The translations under genes and the position numbers were made by a program. Under the pieces are notes generated by a model. The model searched no databases. It saw nothing but the letters and a program-made list of their open reading frames with translations, and was not told where the DNA came from. Of a DNA stretch of 64,000 bases, positions 44,102-60,242 are shown in pieces (position 1 is the first letter of the stretch; the number at the start of each line of letters is the position of its first letter). The stretch is from Sordaria brevicollis (Eukaryota > Ascomycota > Sordariomycetes > Sordariales > Sordariaceae). The stretch spans positions 1,612,001 through 1,676,000 of the forward strand of contig JAUTDP010000006.1 in the NCBI GenBank assembly GCA_033439795.1, given 5' to 3'.

Positions 44102-47100
44102 AAACGGCCTCGTACTTCTCAGCTCAGGCTTGACGATCGCCAAACGCCAGAGATCTCTTGTTCATGGCTTGGTCTCCTATGGTTGGCGAGATTATCTTCA
44201 CTACCTTCAAAATTTTCTTTACTCATCTCTTCATGTCTTTTCCGACATGGGGTGTTTATGGGGTTCGCCATCTGCAAAGAGTTGCTTTTCTCTTTGCTCT
44301 CAACTCGCGGACAGACAATGGGACAGAGAAGTGGACGAGCCTGCTATCGGGTCGGGGTATAACCCTAGCCACCCCAAAATGGGGCTCAAGGCGTTGTGCT
44401 ACCACTTATCCGCGACGGGGGTTGTGTTTGGGATTGGGGAGGTGTTTTCGGATGGTCATTTGTCTTTTGTCTTTGGGATGGGTTACCGGTTTGCCTTTTC
44501 TTTGCAATCTTCCCTTTCCCTTTTGGTTGTGCATAGCAGAAGCTTCTGTTCTCTTCTTGCTTGGTGTATCTAGGATGGCGGCGCTTTTGGCTTGGGAATA
44601 CCCGTGCTTGGGAACTTTGGGAAATTGGGAGTTATCGGAATTGGAAAGGTGGACCTTTGAGGGTTTGGTTCAGTTACAATCACTTGCTGTATGGTCTAGT
44701 CAATCTAACACTATAACTCGGCATTGTTAAAGTTTCTTGCTTTGTGTTGTTGCTCACAGTGTTCACGGGATAATCTATCTCAGTTCACTCTACCCTGCCT
44801 CCCTAATTGTCTACTGTACCCATATACGATCGCAGTAGCGTCGGAACCAAACACCTCGGTCAAGACACGCATACTACGCAAACACGAAGAACATGACGCG
44901 GAGAAGAAGGCTAAAGGATAGCAAAAGTCCATGCTGGTTCTATGTTCTTATTTTCCTATATGCGACAATGATACGATACTGCCGTCGTCTAATCATGCTT
45001 TTCACACTCGCTTTTAAGTTTTCGTAAGCCCTAAAACAACAGCTTTGTTTGCCTCCCGACCCCCTGACCCCTACATCTACATACAGTTTTCTCGTGCTTG
45101 CGTCGCATACGTCAAGAGATTTCTCGGTCACCCATGTCCCCCACCATGTCATTGTTTTTGTAACTCCCCTGGCTTTGCTCGCCCCGGACCCTTTTCCCCG
45201 ACTGGACTTAAACCCTTACTATCTATCCCCCTTGCTGCTTCCACTTGACGTGCATATTGCCCCGGTAAGTAAAACATGGGTCCATAAAGATGAACGTCCC
45301 GGACCGCAACGCTGATCTCCGCGGATGGAGAAGACGGTCAGTAGACGAAAATCTGAGCGAGCGGGCCGAGTGGGTTTCGGTTGACTCTGTGTGTCGGAAT
45401 GAGGAGGTGCGAGAGAGTGTTGTTATACACCTGCCTCAATACTAGAATTGGTTACTCATTTATACCGAACTTGAATATGGCAAGTATCTCTGATCCAGAA
45501 CGAACTAGTTAAAAGATACTCTCAAGCAAAGACTAACTTCCGTTCTCACTTCAAAGGCTTGTGTCGCGAAGTTACAGTCTATTGTGTTAAAAGCATAAAC
45601 GGCTTGAGAGATGCATAACATGCACAAACGTTTGAGGTTCCATGGAAGAAATGGGGAAATAGAAACACAGGGAAGGAGTGACTTGTCTCGAATACTGGAG
45701 AAAGTTTTTTTAAATGGGTGGAAAAGAAAAAGAGGAAAGAACGGAGATGTGCAAAGATCTGCCCAAGTGGAAAGTGAAAATGTGTGTATAGCGTGCCTTC
45801 CCTCACTTTCCGCAAATATTGTTCCTTCCGGAGGGACAGGCTTAGGTGCAAGGAAGGTAGGTACAAAATACGAACCCACCTAGTCGTAGAGGTACTTCCC
45901 GTCCTCCTCCTCGCATGCTCCCTCCCTCTTACCAGTGTCCTCACTTCCTCCCAGTCACTTCTTTCCCTACCACCCATACAAACCGAGAGCAACATGCCCC
46001 ACGATTCCCCCGCTTTTAATAGACGCAGATATAGACCACTCCGAGCTCAAAATCACACGCTATCATACCTACCGCATAAGTGAATGGCACTACGTACTCG
46101 GTTTTGGGTTGTGCCGTGTGTACCGTACCGTCCTGTGTACCATTTATGCCATCCATCCATGTCTCGCTCCGTGCCGTGCCGTTTCTAGGCCGTACAAAGT
46201 CAGTGCGGTATGTACCCCGACCTATCGCGTCTCTTTATTGAACCAATGATGTAGGGTACTTAGGTAAAGATATGTATGTCTTGATCTGGCAGGTAGAAAA
46301 GAGGTACCGTAGAAATCCGGGTAATACGTTTTGAGGGTTTTTAGAAATCTCTCACATAACCCTCGCTTTTCGTGGCGAATGCCGGGGTTGAGTGTGTAAC
46401 CCTCAAAACGTATTACCCGAATTTCTACGGCAGATACCTGGCGAGGACAAGTAAGGCTACCTGTGGCCGAACAGCTAGTTGTTGGTCGGTTGTTTGGGAG
46501 TGTTTCTTCCCTCTTTGCTTGTTAAATCGGTCGGTATGCGGATGTATAATCCAAGCTGTTTCAACGACCGGCGAGGTTGATCGTCGAAAAAGGTAACATC
46601 GAGATGTAGTAACCTTGCTAGTGTGGTAGTCGTTAATACCCATCCATCTTCGGAAGTCTCGTAGTAGGGGAGATATCTAGATAGCTCAGTATGTTACCCA
46701 CGATGAGCTTTCTAGTCTTGATACCCTTTGAAGTTCTCCTTCAGACGTACCACCACGCGACCGGAGACGACGCCGTGTGGGCTTCTCCTCGCTCGCTCGC
46801 TGCCTGGCCTACGGAGGTATCGCCGTTGAACTCCTCATTGGCAAGCAGTTATCTCATACGAAGCGAGTGATCGTGATCGTGATCTTTTCTGGTGGTGGGA
46901 TGGGCAGGGTAGTCATGAGATTTGGGCGTGTATGGAGGTTGCTAGGCAGCTGGACATTGCTCAGCCCCCGACCGGCCCGAAGATAAACTCGGGGGTATTG
47001 TAGACGAACGTTCATGGCCTGGTAGATGTGCTTTAAGTTGAGACACTGCTTCATTTGTGCGGTGGAGTGGATTAGAAATCCGTAAACATGGCTTCGGACG

Positions 47101-48098
47101 ACGTGATATCCGCGAATCTTTTAGTCAGCAAGAGGGATGGGCTCGTGGTGCGACGTTCTGGAATTTCATGATCCATCATCGCTTGGCGAGAAGTGATGGG
47201 GACGTGATTCAACGACCCTTATCCACAACTCAACTCAGCCTTTGGCCCGCCGTGTACTTCAGCCAAGGTACATTGTATGCGCCTGGGCGTGGTGATAGTA
47301 CAGAGGTTGAGGAACGTGACGGTTGAATCCCCTGCTTGTTCTCTTGTAGGATAAGTAAAGGCTGCGCTCGATAATTAGGACAAATATATGTGAATATAGA
47401 TACAATGAAACATGAGAAGATGGGGTCGTGGAAGACTCGAGCCTATATCCACCCAAAAACATAACGCCGTGCTCCGTGTGTTGTGGTATCTCCAAAATCC
47501 TGGCAATAATTTAGTTTGGTCGTGGTCAAAACTGGAATGAGAAAGGGAATGGAAAGGCAACTTTAACCCGCTCATAGTCCTTCTTTTTCCACGCTCCCTT
47601 TTCGCTTTCCCACAGCCCCGTCATCCCATTGATCATGAAACATGCGAATCGTACGAAATCCCATGTATAATGCGCAGGACAACGCGAATTCGCAATCTCA
47701 ATCTCACCCGACGCACATGGCGCTTCCAGTTCGGGTAATTCGTTGCGGGCCACCATCTCTTATCCGCCCTATCTCCGTCACCAGTAAGAGAGCACACAAC
47801 GGCGCAGGCCCCGACTGCCATTCGCCAATAGGCAATGGGCTAGCCTTGCGAGATCTTCATCCCTCCTATCAAAGAGCAGGATGCAGGATCCGAAACGCAA
47901 TTATGGCCTGATGTCTTGCCCGTCTCCATGTGTGTCGCACTCGCACTCCACCTCCCTAAACCGTCCAGGAGTTCGATATGCGTCCTCGGTTGCAGGCGCG
48001 GGATAGGGAAGGTTCATGTTTTCGCAGTTGCGAAATGATTTCTGCTAGCAAGCAACAAAGTGCGATTGCTGTTCGTATATCTCGTGGAGAGAGCCTTT
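44102..48098. other. Gene-poor region, 4 kb
   Basis: No supported gene. A hydrophobic open frame near 44160-44730 lacks an ATG and codon bias. Contains the inverted repeat at 46307-46430 and short GTACCGTAC/GTGCCGTG-type simple repeats around 46110-46190. The right end is the exo70 3' region. Confidence 0.5.
46307..46430. repeat. 33-bp inverted repeat, 32/33 matched, 58-nt spacer
   Basis: The left arm 46307-46339 (starts CCGTAGAAATCCGGGTAATA) and right arm 46398-46430 are reverse complements with one mismatch at arm position 11 (C versus T). The spacer holds a weaker inner inverted pair (CACATAACCC against GGGTTGAGTGTG). Outside the arms, AGGTA and TACCT also face each other. This is the size and form of a short MITE or of a long RNA hairpin. 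No transposase gene is present nearby. Confidence 0.85.
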
Positions 48099-50095
48099 TC
48101 AGTACAGACTGCGGAAAACAGCAGCAATTGACCCCTTGTCGTACTTGACGTATTTGCCCTTTCCTTTATCGATCTCATGATAACGGTCCCAGAATCGATT
48201 GTACAACGGCTCGAGCATGTGCTGGACGTCCTGTGCAAGCATCTGGCGGACCTCCTTCTCCATGGCGAACTGCTTATGGCGGGCGACCATTTCCTCGAAG
48301 CCGGAATTGAAGGCCGTGAACATGCCCTTGATTTTCTCCTTGTCCTTGGAGCTGAGACCCTTCATGATGGAGGCCGAGCTTACCATACCCTGACCGGAGG
48401 TCGGGCGCGCAGTTCGATTGGTGTGGACCGTATCAAACAGATGGATACTGATTTCCTTGCAGGTCTCGGTATAGAGAGCGGTGGCCTTCTTCCTCCATAC
48501 ATCTAGCACTTGCATGCGAGACTGAAGAAGGGTGACCAAGCCAGACTCATTGATCATACGCTCAATGATTGTGACATTGTTGGCCAGGAATACGCCGATG
48601 ACTGCCTTCTTCTGTTGCAATAGGACACGGGCGCGGAGATCCAAGGAAGCAAGGAGGGTCTCGATAGTGTCGGCACAGTAGTGGGCGAAAATCTCTTGCC
48701 CGTCCGCACCGACATCGAACGATGCGAGGCTGGGAATGGTATCGGTAGCCCCTCCTTTGGAGGCAGCGGCCGACTTCCAGCCACCGTCGCCGATGGAAAT
48801 CATGATGCTGGAAATGGGTCGCAAAAAGTCAACCATGGACTGCAACCGCTGCATGGTTTGCGCTGCGACTTGCGTGGGAGCGCCGTCCGCGGGCAGTGAC
48901 TGTAGGCCGTTGACTTGGCGCTTTGTCTCCTCGAGTAAATCGACAAGTGATGACTTGGCCGTTTCTCGGATAGGCTTGAGGGCCGCAGCAAGAGCGCTCT
49001 TCAGCTCGCCCGTCCGGCTCTCCAGGTTATTGGACAGACCGGAAATGATTTCGACGATTTCGTATGCGAGGTAGCAGTCTGTGGTGATGTGTGACTTGAT
49101 GTGGCTGTTCAGTTCCCGTAGTGTTCTGCCCAGCTCTACCAGGGCCGGTTGACATGTCGCCTGGAAGACGGGGCCCCAGTCTTCCCTCATGAAGATGCTG
49201 CAGATGTTGTCGTATTCGGCTAGGAAAAGACCCTCCATGGCCTGCGCATAGGTTCCCATGCCGTTTGTCCCCGCCCTGTACACTGCCTCTAGAGTCTTTT
49301 TCTTGGCCGTGTTGGTGCTTGCTGTGGCCAGGTTGCCCAAGGTCGATAGTAGGTACTGAGACCGGACTTCGGCATAGATCTTGATAACAGGCGATTCCTG
49401 CGAGCTTCCTGCTCCTGTGTTTTGTTGGTGTACCCCGGTAAGGTACGAGTTCATGAGACCTAGCCTGGTGATCTTTTCCTGGGAGAGCACCGGGAAGGGC
49501 ATGTTCTTGGTGAGATAGTGTAGCGGTTCGATGGCTCGAGGAGTTTCGCTCCGTAGAAGTTTGTCGAATGAACTTTCGAGTTGTGAGTTGCCCGTCTTGA
49601 CTAGGCGCTGGAGGTCGGCGACAGTTTGTTGTGTTGATCGGAGATTCGAGGCCTTCATGTCGTTCAAAGCCTTATTCAGCCGCTTGATGGAGGCAAGATA
49701 GTTGGAGAGGCCGGCCTTTTCAGGGCCCATGCGGATAATCTGTTCTTCGTCATTCTTGCTGTCGGCAGGTGATCGTAGTTTCTCAATAGCGGCAATCACG
49801 GCGTCGATGTCTGTACACGGTGATGATCAGTTAGCCTGAATCGCTGACGAACAAGACATGGAGATATAGGGCCGGGTGACTTGCTATTGCCCAGAACCTG
49901 AAGCTTCTTGGTCTCGCCACTGAGAGGCCCGGCTACATCTCGGACACTTTTTCCAGTGGCATCCAGCCTTCCCAAACAGGCCTGAATCTTCTTTGTGAGC
50001 TGCGATGTCTTTTCGAGGCGCGAGTTCAAGACGTCGACTTCTGCCCTGGCTTCCTCGTCGGCAGCGAGGCGGCCATTGATGAGGCCGACAGCCAT
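48099..50095 (-). CDS. exo70: Exocyst complex subunit Exo70
   Basis: A subunit of the exocyst, which tethers secretory vesicles to the plasma membrane at growth sites. Two exons on the minus strand, 50095-49885 and 49810-48099; 640 residues, normal for fungi. The N-terminus (LNSRLEKTSQLTKKIQACLG) is the coiled-coil CorEx region; the helical-rod body includes YDNICSIFMREDWGPVF and EIVEIISGLSNNLE, and the C-terminus has the conserved MLEPLYNRFWDRYHEI and KYDKGSIAAVFRSLY. The intron 49811-49884 begins with GC (GCAAGT) instead of GT and ends in ACAG, with a GGCTAACTG branch site. No GT donor nearby restores the frame, while the GC donor gives LGNNIDAVIAAIEKL, so a GC-AG intron is well supported. 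Confidence 0.94.
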
Positions 50096-51112
50096 GGTTG
50101 CAATGGTGTGACGCGATCCGGACCAAGCTAGACGCGTTACGCGCTTCGATCGACGGTATGTGGTACTGAGTTCGGAGGTCGATAGCGGACTCGAACACGG
50201 AGATGACGGGATGGATGGACAGCGGAAGTCGGAAGGGAAATCGGGAGTAGTCCGTCGATGTGGCAGCACGGCCGGGGCCCGGTAGGTCATCGTCAGGCCA
50301 CAGCCCCAGGCCTTCGACGCCCAGTTAGGTGGCCCCTGGTCCCCCCTAAACGCTAGGCGCGAGCCGCTCGCTAATTGCGCTAGCGGAGGGGGCCCGGACC
50401 ACCTCCAAGTCCACCAAAGACGTCAGGTTGCGCCAGGATTCCGGGGCGGGCAAGCGAGACCCGCCAATCCGCCCCGCTTTCCCCGTGAACGCGGGGCCTG
50501 TGCCCGAAACTGCAGGAGCGCCCCACTTTCTCGCAGCAGCTCCAGGCTTCCGTGTCGCTCATTGCACGATACGGGGTTTTTCCCGAATCCCGAAAAGCTG
50601 AAGTCACTTGTCTTTCCCCCATCCTTCCAACCTTCCAGCCATCCAGAACGACGAGACGCATTGTCAGATCTGAAAACCTCATGCAACTGTTCCAATCTCC
50701 GTTTTCTCTGATCCACTCTCAGCCTCACCGAACGACCTTGTTTCAACGGCAATTCGGTCAATAATCCTCACCAGACAGCCTCTGATGTGACGTATTCACA
50801 CCCGGACATTACCAAGTTTTCGACTATCATCACAGACTCTACGCTGTACCCTGCGCAAGATCACGGGTCGTCATCGGATTCGAGTTCAAGATATCGCAGC
50901 TACCTCGCTTTTCTACCCTAGAGTTGTTATCCGCCTGGATAGGAGGAAAGTCATTACCCTCCTGCTCTCAGCGGGGAAAATGTGCAAAAAAAACCAAGAT
51001 CAGCAAACGCCTTTACCAAGCCATGCCCGTCAAGTTCCCAAATGCTCCCAAGAAGATTTCCAATTTGCCTATATGACACCACAGACGGAAAACACGACAT
51101 CAAAAAACATCA
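50096..51112. other. Intergenic: exo70 promoter and aminotransferase 3' end
   Basis: A GC-rich stretch at 50265-50540 upstream of exo70, with an ACGCGT in the likely leader near 50127. No gene supported. Confidence 0.5.
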
Positions 51113-52685
51113 TTAAGTCCTGTTCTTTGCCGCGAAGTAGTCTGACACGAGCCGCCCTACTGTTGCCGCGATCCACTCGACGTCTTCGCGCGAGACATTG
51201 AAGGCTGGCGAGATGATAATGTGGTCGCCAGTATATCCGTCAACGGACCCTCCACCCGGATACACGTTGATGCCGTACTTGTCGGTTAGTCCCAATTCAC
51301 AAACATCCATGCAAACGTGGTCTTCAGATGGGAAGGGGGCCATCGTCTCTTTGTCCGCCACAAACTCGATGCCCCAGAAGAGACCTCGACCGCGGATATT
51401 ACCGACATTCGGATGGCTTGCAAGTAGCTCAAACAGCCTTGTTGAGAGAAGATCGCCCATTGCCCGAACGTTGCTCAGAAGGTTCTCCTCTCGAATGATG
51501 CGCTGCACCTCCAGAGCTGCGGCACACCCAGCAGGATGACCCTGGTATGTGTGCCCATGGACAAAGACGCTATTGGTTTCAGTTAGCACTTTGTCACTAT
51601 TCGGCTGCTCATGGGATAACTTACGAAGTGCCTCTTTCAAGTGCGTTGACCACGCGGTGGCCAGCAAGGAGGCCAGCTACGGGTTGGTAGCCGCCACCTA
51701 GAGCTTTTCCGATGGTCTGGATATCTGGAACAATGCCCTCTTGCTCCCATGCGTGCAGAGTGCCGCTCCTTCCCATACCGCACATCACCTCGTCTAGGAT
51801 CAAAAGTGCGCCATACTTATCACACACTTCCCTTACAGCTTTGAAGTAACCCTTAACCGCAGGCACACACCCGAGGGCCTGAAAAGCTAGGAATCAGCAT
51901 TGCACACGCCAAACAATCAAGACTTGGGGGCGACTTACGGCTCCGACAATTGGCTCAGCGACAAAAGCGCAAACGTTCGCTGGTCCTACTCGCTGAAACT
52001 CCTCATCGAGCTCCTTGGCCAACCTCTCCACGTATTTCTCGTCCGACTCGCATGGGGCTTTGCCGCGGAAAGCGTTGCAAGGCGATACTCTCGAGACATT
52101 CTTTGTCAAGAGTGGCTCAAACTTAGCACGCCGAACCTCATGGCCTCCAACGGCTAGTGCACCAAGAGTGATGCCATGGTATGATTGTCTCCGAGAAATG
52201 AACAGAGTCCGTTGAGGCTCGTCAATCTCAAGAAAGTACTGCCTAGCAAGCTTCACAGCCGCCTCCATTGCCTCAGAGCCTAGGGCGTGTTAGCTGCTGT
52301 TGGAGCAAGATTGAGACATGATCGCCTTACCTGAGTTGACAATATATGCACGCGCCATAGCCCCATTGGTCGATTGGACTAGATCGCGGCATAGTTCCTC
52401 CTGTACCCTGGTGGTGTAGAAGATAGTCGCACAGTACGGTGCGGCAAGCACCTGATTTGTGACAGCTTGAGCAACTCTCTGATTGCCCCAACCAAGACAA
52501 CCGACCGCAGCACCTCCCGAAGCATCAAAGATCTTGCGGCCGTTTTCAAGGACCAGAAAGTTCCCTTCAGCCCTTGTCATGTTCAAGAATTTCGTATCCA
52601 GATGCCTATGAAGAACCGCCGAGTCTTTGGAGGACGCCGTGGCATCTACGGCGCCCATTGTTGAATCGAGCTTGATCAGTACCAT
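51113..52685 (-). CDS. Class III PLP-dependent aminotransferase, substrate unknown
   Basis: Four exons on the minus strand: 52685-52331, 52279-51939, 51878-51625, 51569-51113; 468 residues. Fold-type I class III features: GRKIFDASGGAAVGCLGWGN, AYIVNSGSEAMEAAVKLAR (cofactor phosphate), SYHGITLGALAVGG, LILDEVMCGMGRSG (Asp binding the pyridine nitrogen) and TIGKALGGGYQPVAG with the Schiff-base Lys290, then VHGHTYQGHPAGCAAALEV and GRGLFWGIEFV. Such enzymes act on omega-amino acids, GABA, ornithine or diamines with pyruvate or 2-oxoglutarate; the sequence does not decide. No targeting peptide. A strong TATA box upstream and the absence of pathway neighbours suggest an inducible stand-alone catabolic enzyme (inference). 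Confidence 0.92.
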
Positions 52686-52824
52686 GTCGAAGTGTGCAAA
52701 TTATGAGCTTGACTTGGACCTTGAAGAGAGGGTGAAGCTGTAAAGGATGGAGTGTCTGTGTCGACAAATGGTGGTTGATACAAAGAGAAAACCGAACTGC
52801 TCAAAGGAGGACGCTCGCTTTATC

Positions 52825-52832
52825 TATATATA
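52825..52832 (-). promoter_or_regulatory. Probable TATA box of the aminotransferase gene
   Basis: TATATATA (palindromic) lies 140 bp upstream of the ATG at 52685 on the minus strand, the expected range for a fungal promoter. Confidence 0.5.
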
Positions 52833-55800
52833 CCCTTAGGTGCTGCCGAGGGTTGTGCTCGCACACCGGTCGATTGAACAGCATGGACCGGCGAGGCCCA
52901 GTCGAGCCCAGCATATCGACAACAAGCACCCACTGCATAACGGGCCCAGATATCGGATGGCTCGCGTGAACTGCCGGATACAGCAGTGCTATTCTCGGTG
53001 CGAGCGTTTGCTGCTTGATACCGGACTGCATTCTCGACCAAGCCTGAACTATGTGGATCAGCGGGTTCTAGCATGATTCGTGGACTTTACTGCGGCACCC
53101 CCGGCTAGTCCCCCGTCATCCAGCGTACCAAAGTGTGCTAAAGTACGGCGTATGTAAGTGTTTTCTCGTGACAAACGAGGGTTTGGGCAGACATGAGGTG
53201 CATAGAGAGGTGTGTTTGAGCCAGCATTGGTCAATCTGGTGCGCCTATACCTAACCTTCAAGCCGTGCCAAAGCTGTGTGAGGACAAGTATCCTGCCTGT
53301 TTGCCAATGGCATCACCTGCCCGGACGAGGTGTATACACTCTTTGAAGGGTATAACCCGCGAGTTATACTTGTACCACGTGGAACAGCCGGGCTGCGGTT
53401 TGCCGCCTTCAACAAGTTCGAGTTGTTGTTGTGGTTGTGTAACAGAAGCTTCATTACTGTTTGTATCAACTAACTATGGCAGAGGTACCCTATCGTGCCT
53501 ATCATGGAGAAAACCTACCCTGGAAACCCTATCGGCATTGATGAATGAGGGGTAGTGGCCAACAAACTCGCCTCGGCGTCCCGATCTCGGCCAAAGGTTC
53601 CGCGCGAAGTCCATCCCGAAAACGAGTAAGACCATTCTCTTTGTCTCACACAACCTCTGCATTATCTGGACACAACTGCAACTGTGGACGGCCAAACTTT
53701 TACAACACTTCCTCAACAAGGAGTCAGTCTCGGTTGAAGACGGTGTCTTCTAAGATTGCCACACGTTCCCGCTTCCGGAACTATTCAATAACGTGGTTTG
53801 CCGCTCACCCGGGTTTCTCTCAGCCCAGTCAATGTTTTACCTGATGTCAATTGGATGAACTTGACGTTTTCGGTTGCCCTGTTCGGGCCCGGACGGTTGG
53901 CACGGACCATCGGCAAGCCCATCTCTCGCCGTTGCCGATGCATATCTTTACCAACGGCGCCGGCCGAGCGTCTCCATAGTAACTACCTACGACCTGTGAT
54001 ACTACACACAACTATTACTCTATATCGTCTCCTTTACCCTTCAAGGTTGCCACCCAGACCGACCGACACATGCTTCTTGTATGCTGACCCAAATTTGAGT
54101 TTACAGATAGCAATAAAGTGCACCTGTCTAGCGCTGACATTGCCATCCCATGTGCTACGGTTGCACCGCAAAATCACTACATTGGCCAATATCCTCGTTG
54201 ATATAAATCAAGAAACCGTGGAAGTAGTGATTATTGATCAAGTCCCAATGAGACGGGGCTTGCCGGGATTAGTTGCGATTAAAAGCTCGAATACATCCAA
54301 GCTCCAACAATAGCGTTGTTGTCGTGGACTGTACCTTGCATCAGACATGCGGGACAGCTGCCTTTCCTTTCGAAGTACCTCTTTTGTGCGACGAGGCCGC
54401 AAACTTGGTGGTGTGACCAGCATTGCCGATGCCACGGTTACGTGCCTAGGTTGTCGTTCGTCGGATGTGTATTTGAAGCCATCTACACCCACACCATTGT
54501 GTAACGAGGCCGCCGAATATCATAGGACACTAGGTGCCGGATCGTGGTTTGTCTTACTTCAGCCTCCCCGTCTAACCTTTCACGATACCAACACATGCAA
54601 ATGAAACACTGGGCTTGATTTCCAAGGCTTACGGATAATCCTCCACCGAAGATCCCTCGTCACTCTTCGCAAGACTCGCGATACCTCCTGATTCTGTCCT
54701 GGTGCATGCTCCAGATGGCAGCCCCGAGTATACCAGAAGACCCCTTGCCTTGAGACGAATTTTCAGGGGTAATCAATATTGACGTCTTGGCTTTTAGGAA
54801 CTTCATGATCAGGTCAAGAGCACTGTTGGGTCAAGTGTGTGAATCCTTGCTGATCACATAAACCAACACAGCATAGAGTCACCCCAAAGGAGCAGAACTA
54901 TCGATTTTCAACGGGCTCTGAGGGTTGCGCGGGTGATAGTCATCCCGTGCATCTCTTAGGACGGCAACCTGCCCATCGAGACGAGATAACCCGTCGCTTA
55001 CCGCTCCTGCTCACCACGGCCCTTCGGCATGAGACGAGGATTTCGAGTCGGACCTATTCCCGGTTCAACATACGGTCACATCCACACCATGCCGGGAAGC
55101 AACCGATGAGCATCCGACTGTACGATTGGAGGACCGGCCGGACTGGTGGAAGTCCATCCCGCGTCGCATGAGATAATATGAGACCCTTTCCCACTTTCGG
55201 CGGCAGTCACAGCACATTACTGTAACGAACCGCAACATTCCGATAAACGTTCCAGCCCACCGGGAACCAATTATTGTCCCTGGATGGCGGAGTTGTACAA
55301 CACCGACCTCGACAGCACGCTTCGCTCAAACCAAGGATGATTTTCGTCTTGAGCCTGGAGGAAATCGTACGAGTGGTATAACCGGGGATGAAAGGACGAC
55401 ATATCATGCTCATGGCGAGCAGCATGAAGTTGATGACGCCGACTTACGATGACCATCCTGGGAAACGGCCAACGACGGCTCAAGCGAGCAACATGATAAT
55501 TCACAACATACACTAAACGTATCGCAGTGGAAGCCCCATGGGGACAGGCTTTATTCCATCACGAAAACCACGGGCTAAATAATGGAGCCGAAGGACGCGC
55601 TCACCCGTGCAGGCTTTGAGCGGAACTTCACAGATTCATGCCACGAGAAGGACGGATGTCGGGCAATATGGGCCGGCTAGAAGGATTCTCTACCGGACCG
55701 GTGAAAATTGGCTGAGCATGTGAAAGACGTACTCGGGTGGTATCAAATATGGGAGGCCCCAAACAGAATGAGCCGAACTCGAGGCGAGACCCTCTACCTC

Positions 55801-56587
55801 GAGCAAGTTGGGAGTTTCTGAGTATTCTTCACAGGCTTACACGGGGCCACTCCGCGCTCATTATGCCCCCATTAACCCTCTTTTCACAAAGTCTACCGTG
55901 GATTGTGACGGAGATTACCAAAGCACACTTAACTATACCCAGGCTTTAATGCATGATTTTACTTTTACTTAAGGGAGGCCAGGTTCCACATAGGCCGTCG
56001 CTGCCCAAAGCGAGACCCAACAGACGCTGTCCCATGGTTATTACCATCACACATCAGAAGCACAGAGAGTGAGCTTATTTTTAAAAGGCTGGGTATACGA
56101 GTCTGGTCGTGGTACATACCCTGTGTTATCAACACTCCTAACATTGGTTCATGTTGACCCACCTTCTTAGTGTCATGCTATCTTCTTCATTCCGGAGCAA
56201 CAGAACGTTAATGTGTTTGGTGGTTTAGTTAGATAGGATTAGGGGGCGTGCGGACCACTTATAAACTTATAAATGTTGCTCCGTTAAGTAATAAAGGAGT
56301 GACGAAGTTAAGAACGGTAAAAGATGAAAAGTAGAAGCCTCAAATCAGGATAGCCTGCCTTGAATACATGACATTTATAGTAGTTGGTTAATTGATGACA
56401 ATTGCAAACCTGCAAACCAGGTGAAGTCTTCCAAAGAGATGGATGACGGTGTAAGTAGTAAGAAAGTGTAAGATACACTATCAGCTACGTGAATGGATTG
56501 TAAATACGGTATCAGGTACAACCCCGCTCGTATCAATTAAGCCCCCTGTCCGAAGCAAGGGGCTTTAGCGCGACTCGCGTGTCGTCG

Positions 56588-56593
56588 ACGCGT
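56588..56593. promoter_or_regulatory. ACGCGT (MCB-like) element upstream of mcm3
   Basis: The MluI cell-cycle box bound by MBF in yeasts, 230 bp before the mcm3 ATG, in a local run of CGCG steps. Plausible for an S-phase gene, but the hexamer is not rare in this window. Confidence 0.35.
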
Positions 56594-56822
56594 TTTCCAC
56601 TTGAGTTTTGTCACTTTTCCCGTGGCGGCTCCGCAGGCGTCCCAAACAAAACATCTCGACAACTTCCCCTCCAACACCCATTTTTGGACGAACAAGAACG
56701 GAGGCCACGACGAACAAAACCCATACTCCGCGTCCGGCATCTTTCTTGTTGCTTTTGTTTTCCCGTCTGTGACGCTGGCTTGAAAAAGTTGTGCTTTTGT
56801 TGCTTGATAATACATTCTCAAG

Positions 56823-59811
<2,989 letters not shown>

Positions 59812-60242
59812 TCTGATGGGCTGGATTGTGGAGTTAGATATCAGTTGATGATGTTTAGGATATTGGTAAGACCTATGATCTTGATCATAGATTTGGACGA
59901 GAAAAGTATTGTGGTGGATAGGCATGGTTTATACAGAGTTTCATGTCATAAACAGCCAGGTGTTATCATGGAAAAGAGGTGTTTGGCGTTTTTCAGTTAC
60001 CATCGGAATATCATGCGGAGATACTCAATATTTGATCAGCACATATCTTTATTAAGACTGAAGCTGATTTACATGTGTCTGAACATGCCATCTATTGATA
60101 TTCAACTTGAAGCATGCTATTATTTAGGATGGGAGAATATGTAACCACAACGCTCGCGATCAGAACCAAACGCCACCCTGCATCATCAACCTATCATCCC
60201 CCTTTCCCCAACAATCTCGACCAAGCAGTCATGATACACGGT
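59812..60242. other. Convergent 3' spacer, mcm3 and CAP
   Basis: AT-rich 431 bp with the 3' ends of two converging genes. No gene seen. Confidence 0.5.

Larger units (their letters stand above)
52686..56822. other. Intergenic, 4 kb between aminotransferase and mcm3
   Basis: A divergent promoter region with no supported gene. Longest frames (for example near 53800-54310) lack an ATG start and codon bias. The part 55950-56520 is AT-richer. No repeats of note beyond a 6-bp palindrome TATAAC/GTTATA near 53350. Confidence 0.5.

Noticed and set aside
44158..44730. Hydrophobic 190-codon frame
   Set aside because: No ATG at the start, composition of low-complexity T/G-rich DNA, and a second overlapping frame of similar length.
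53798..54313. 171-codon frame in the mcm3/aminotransferase intergenic region
   Set aside because: No ATG start, random codon use, no family match.
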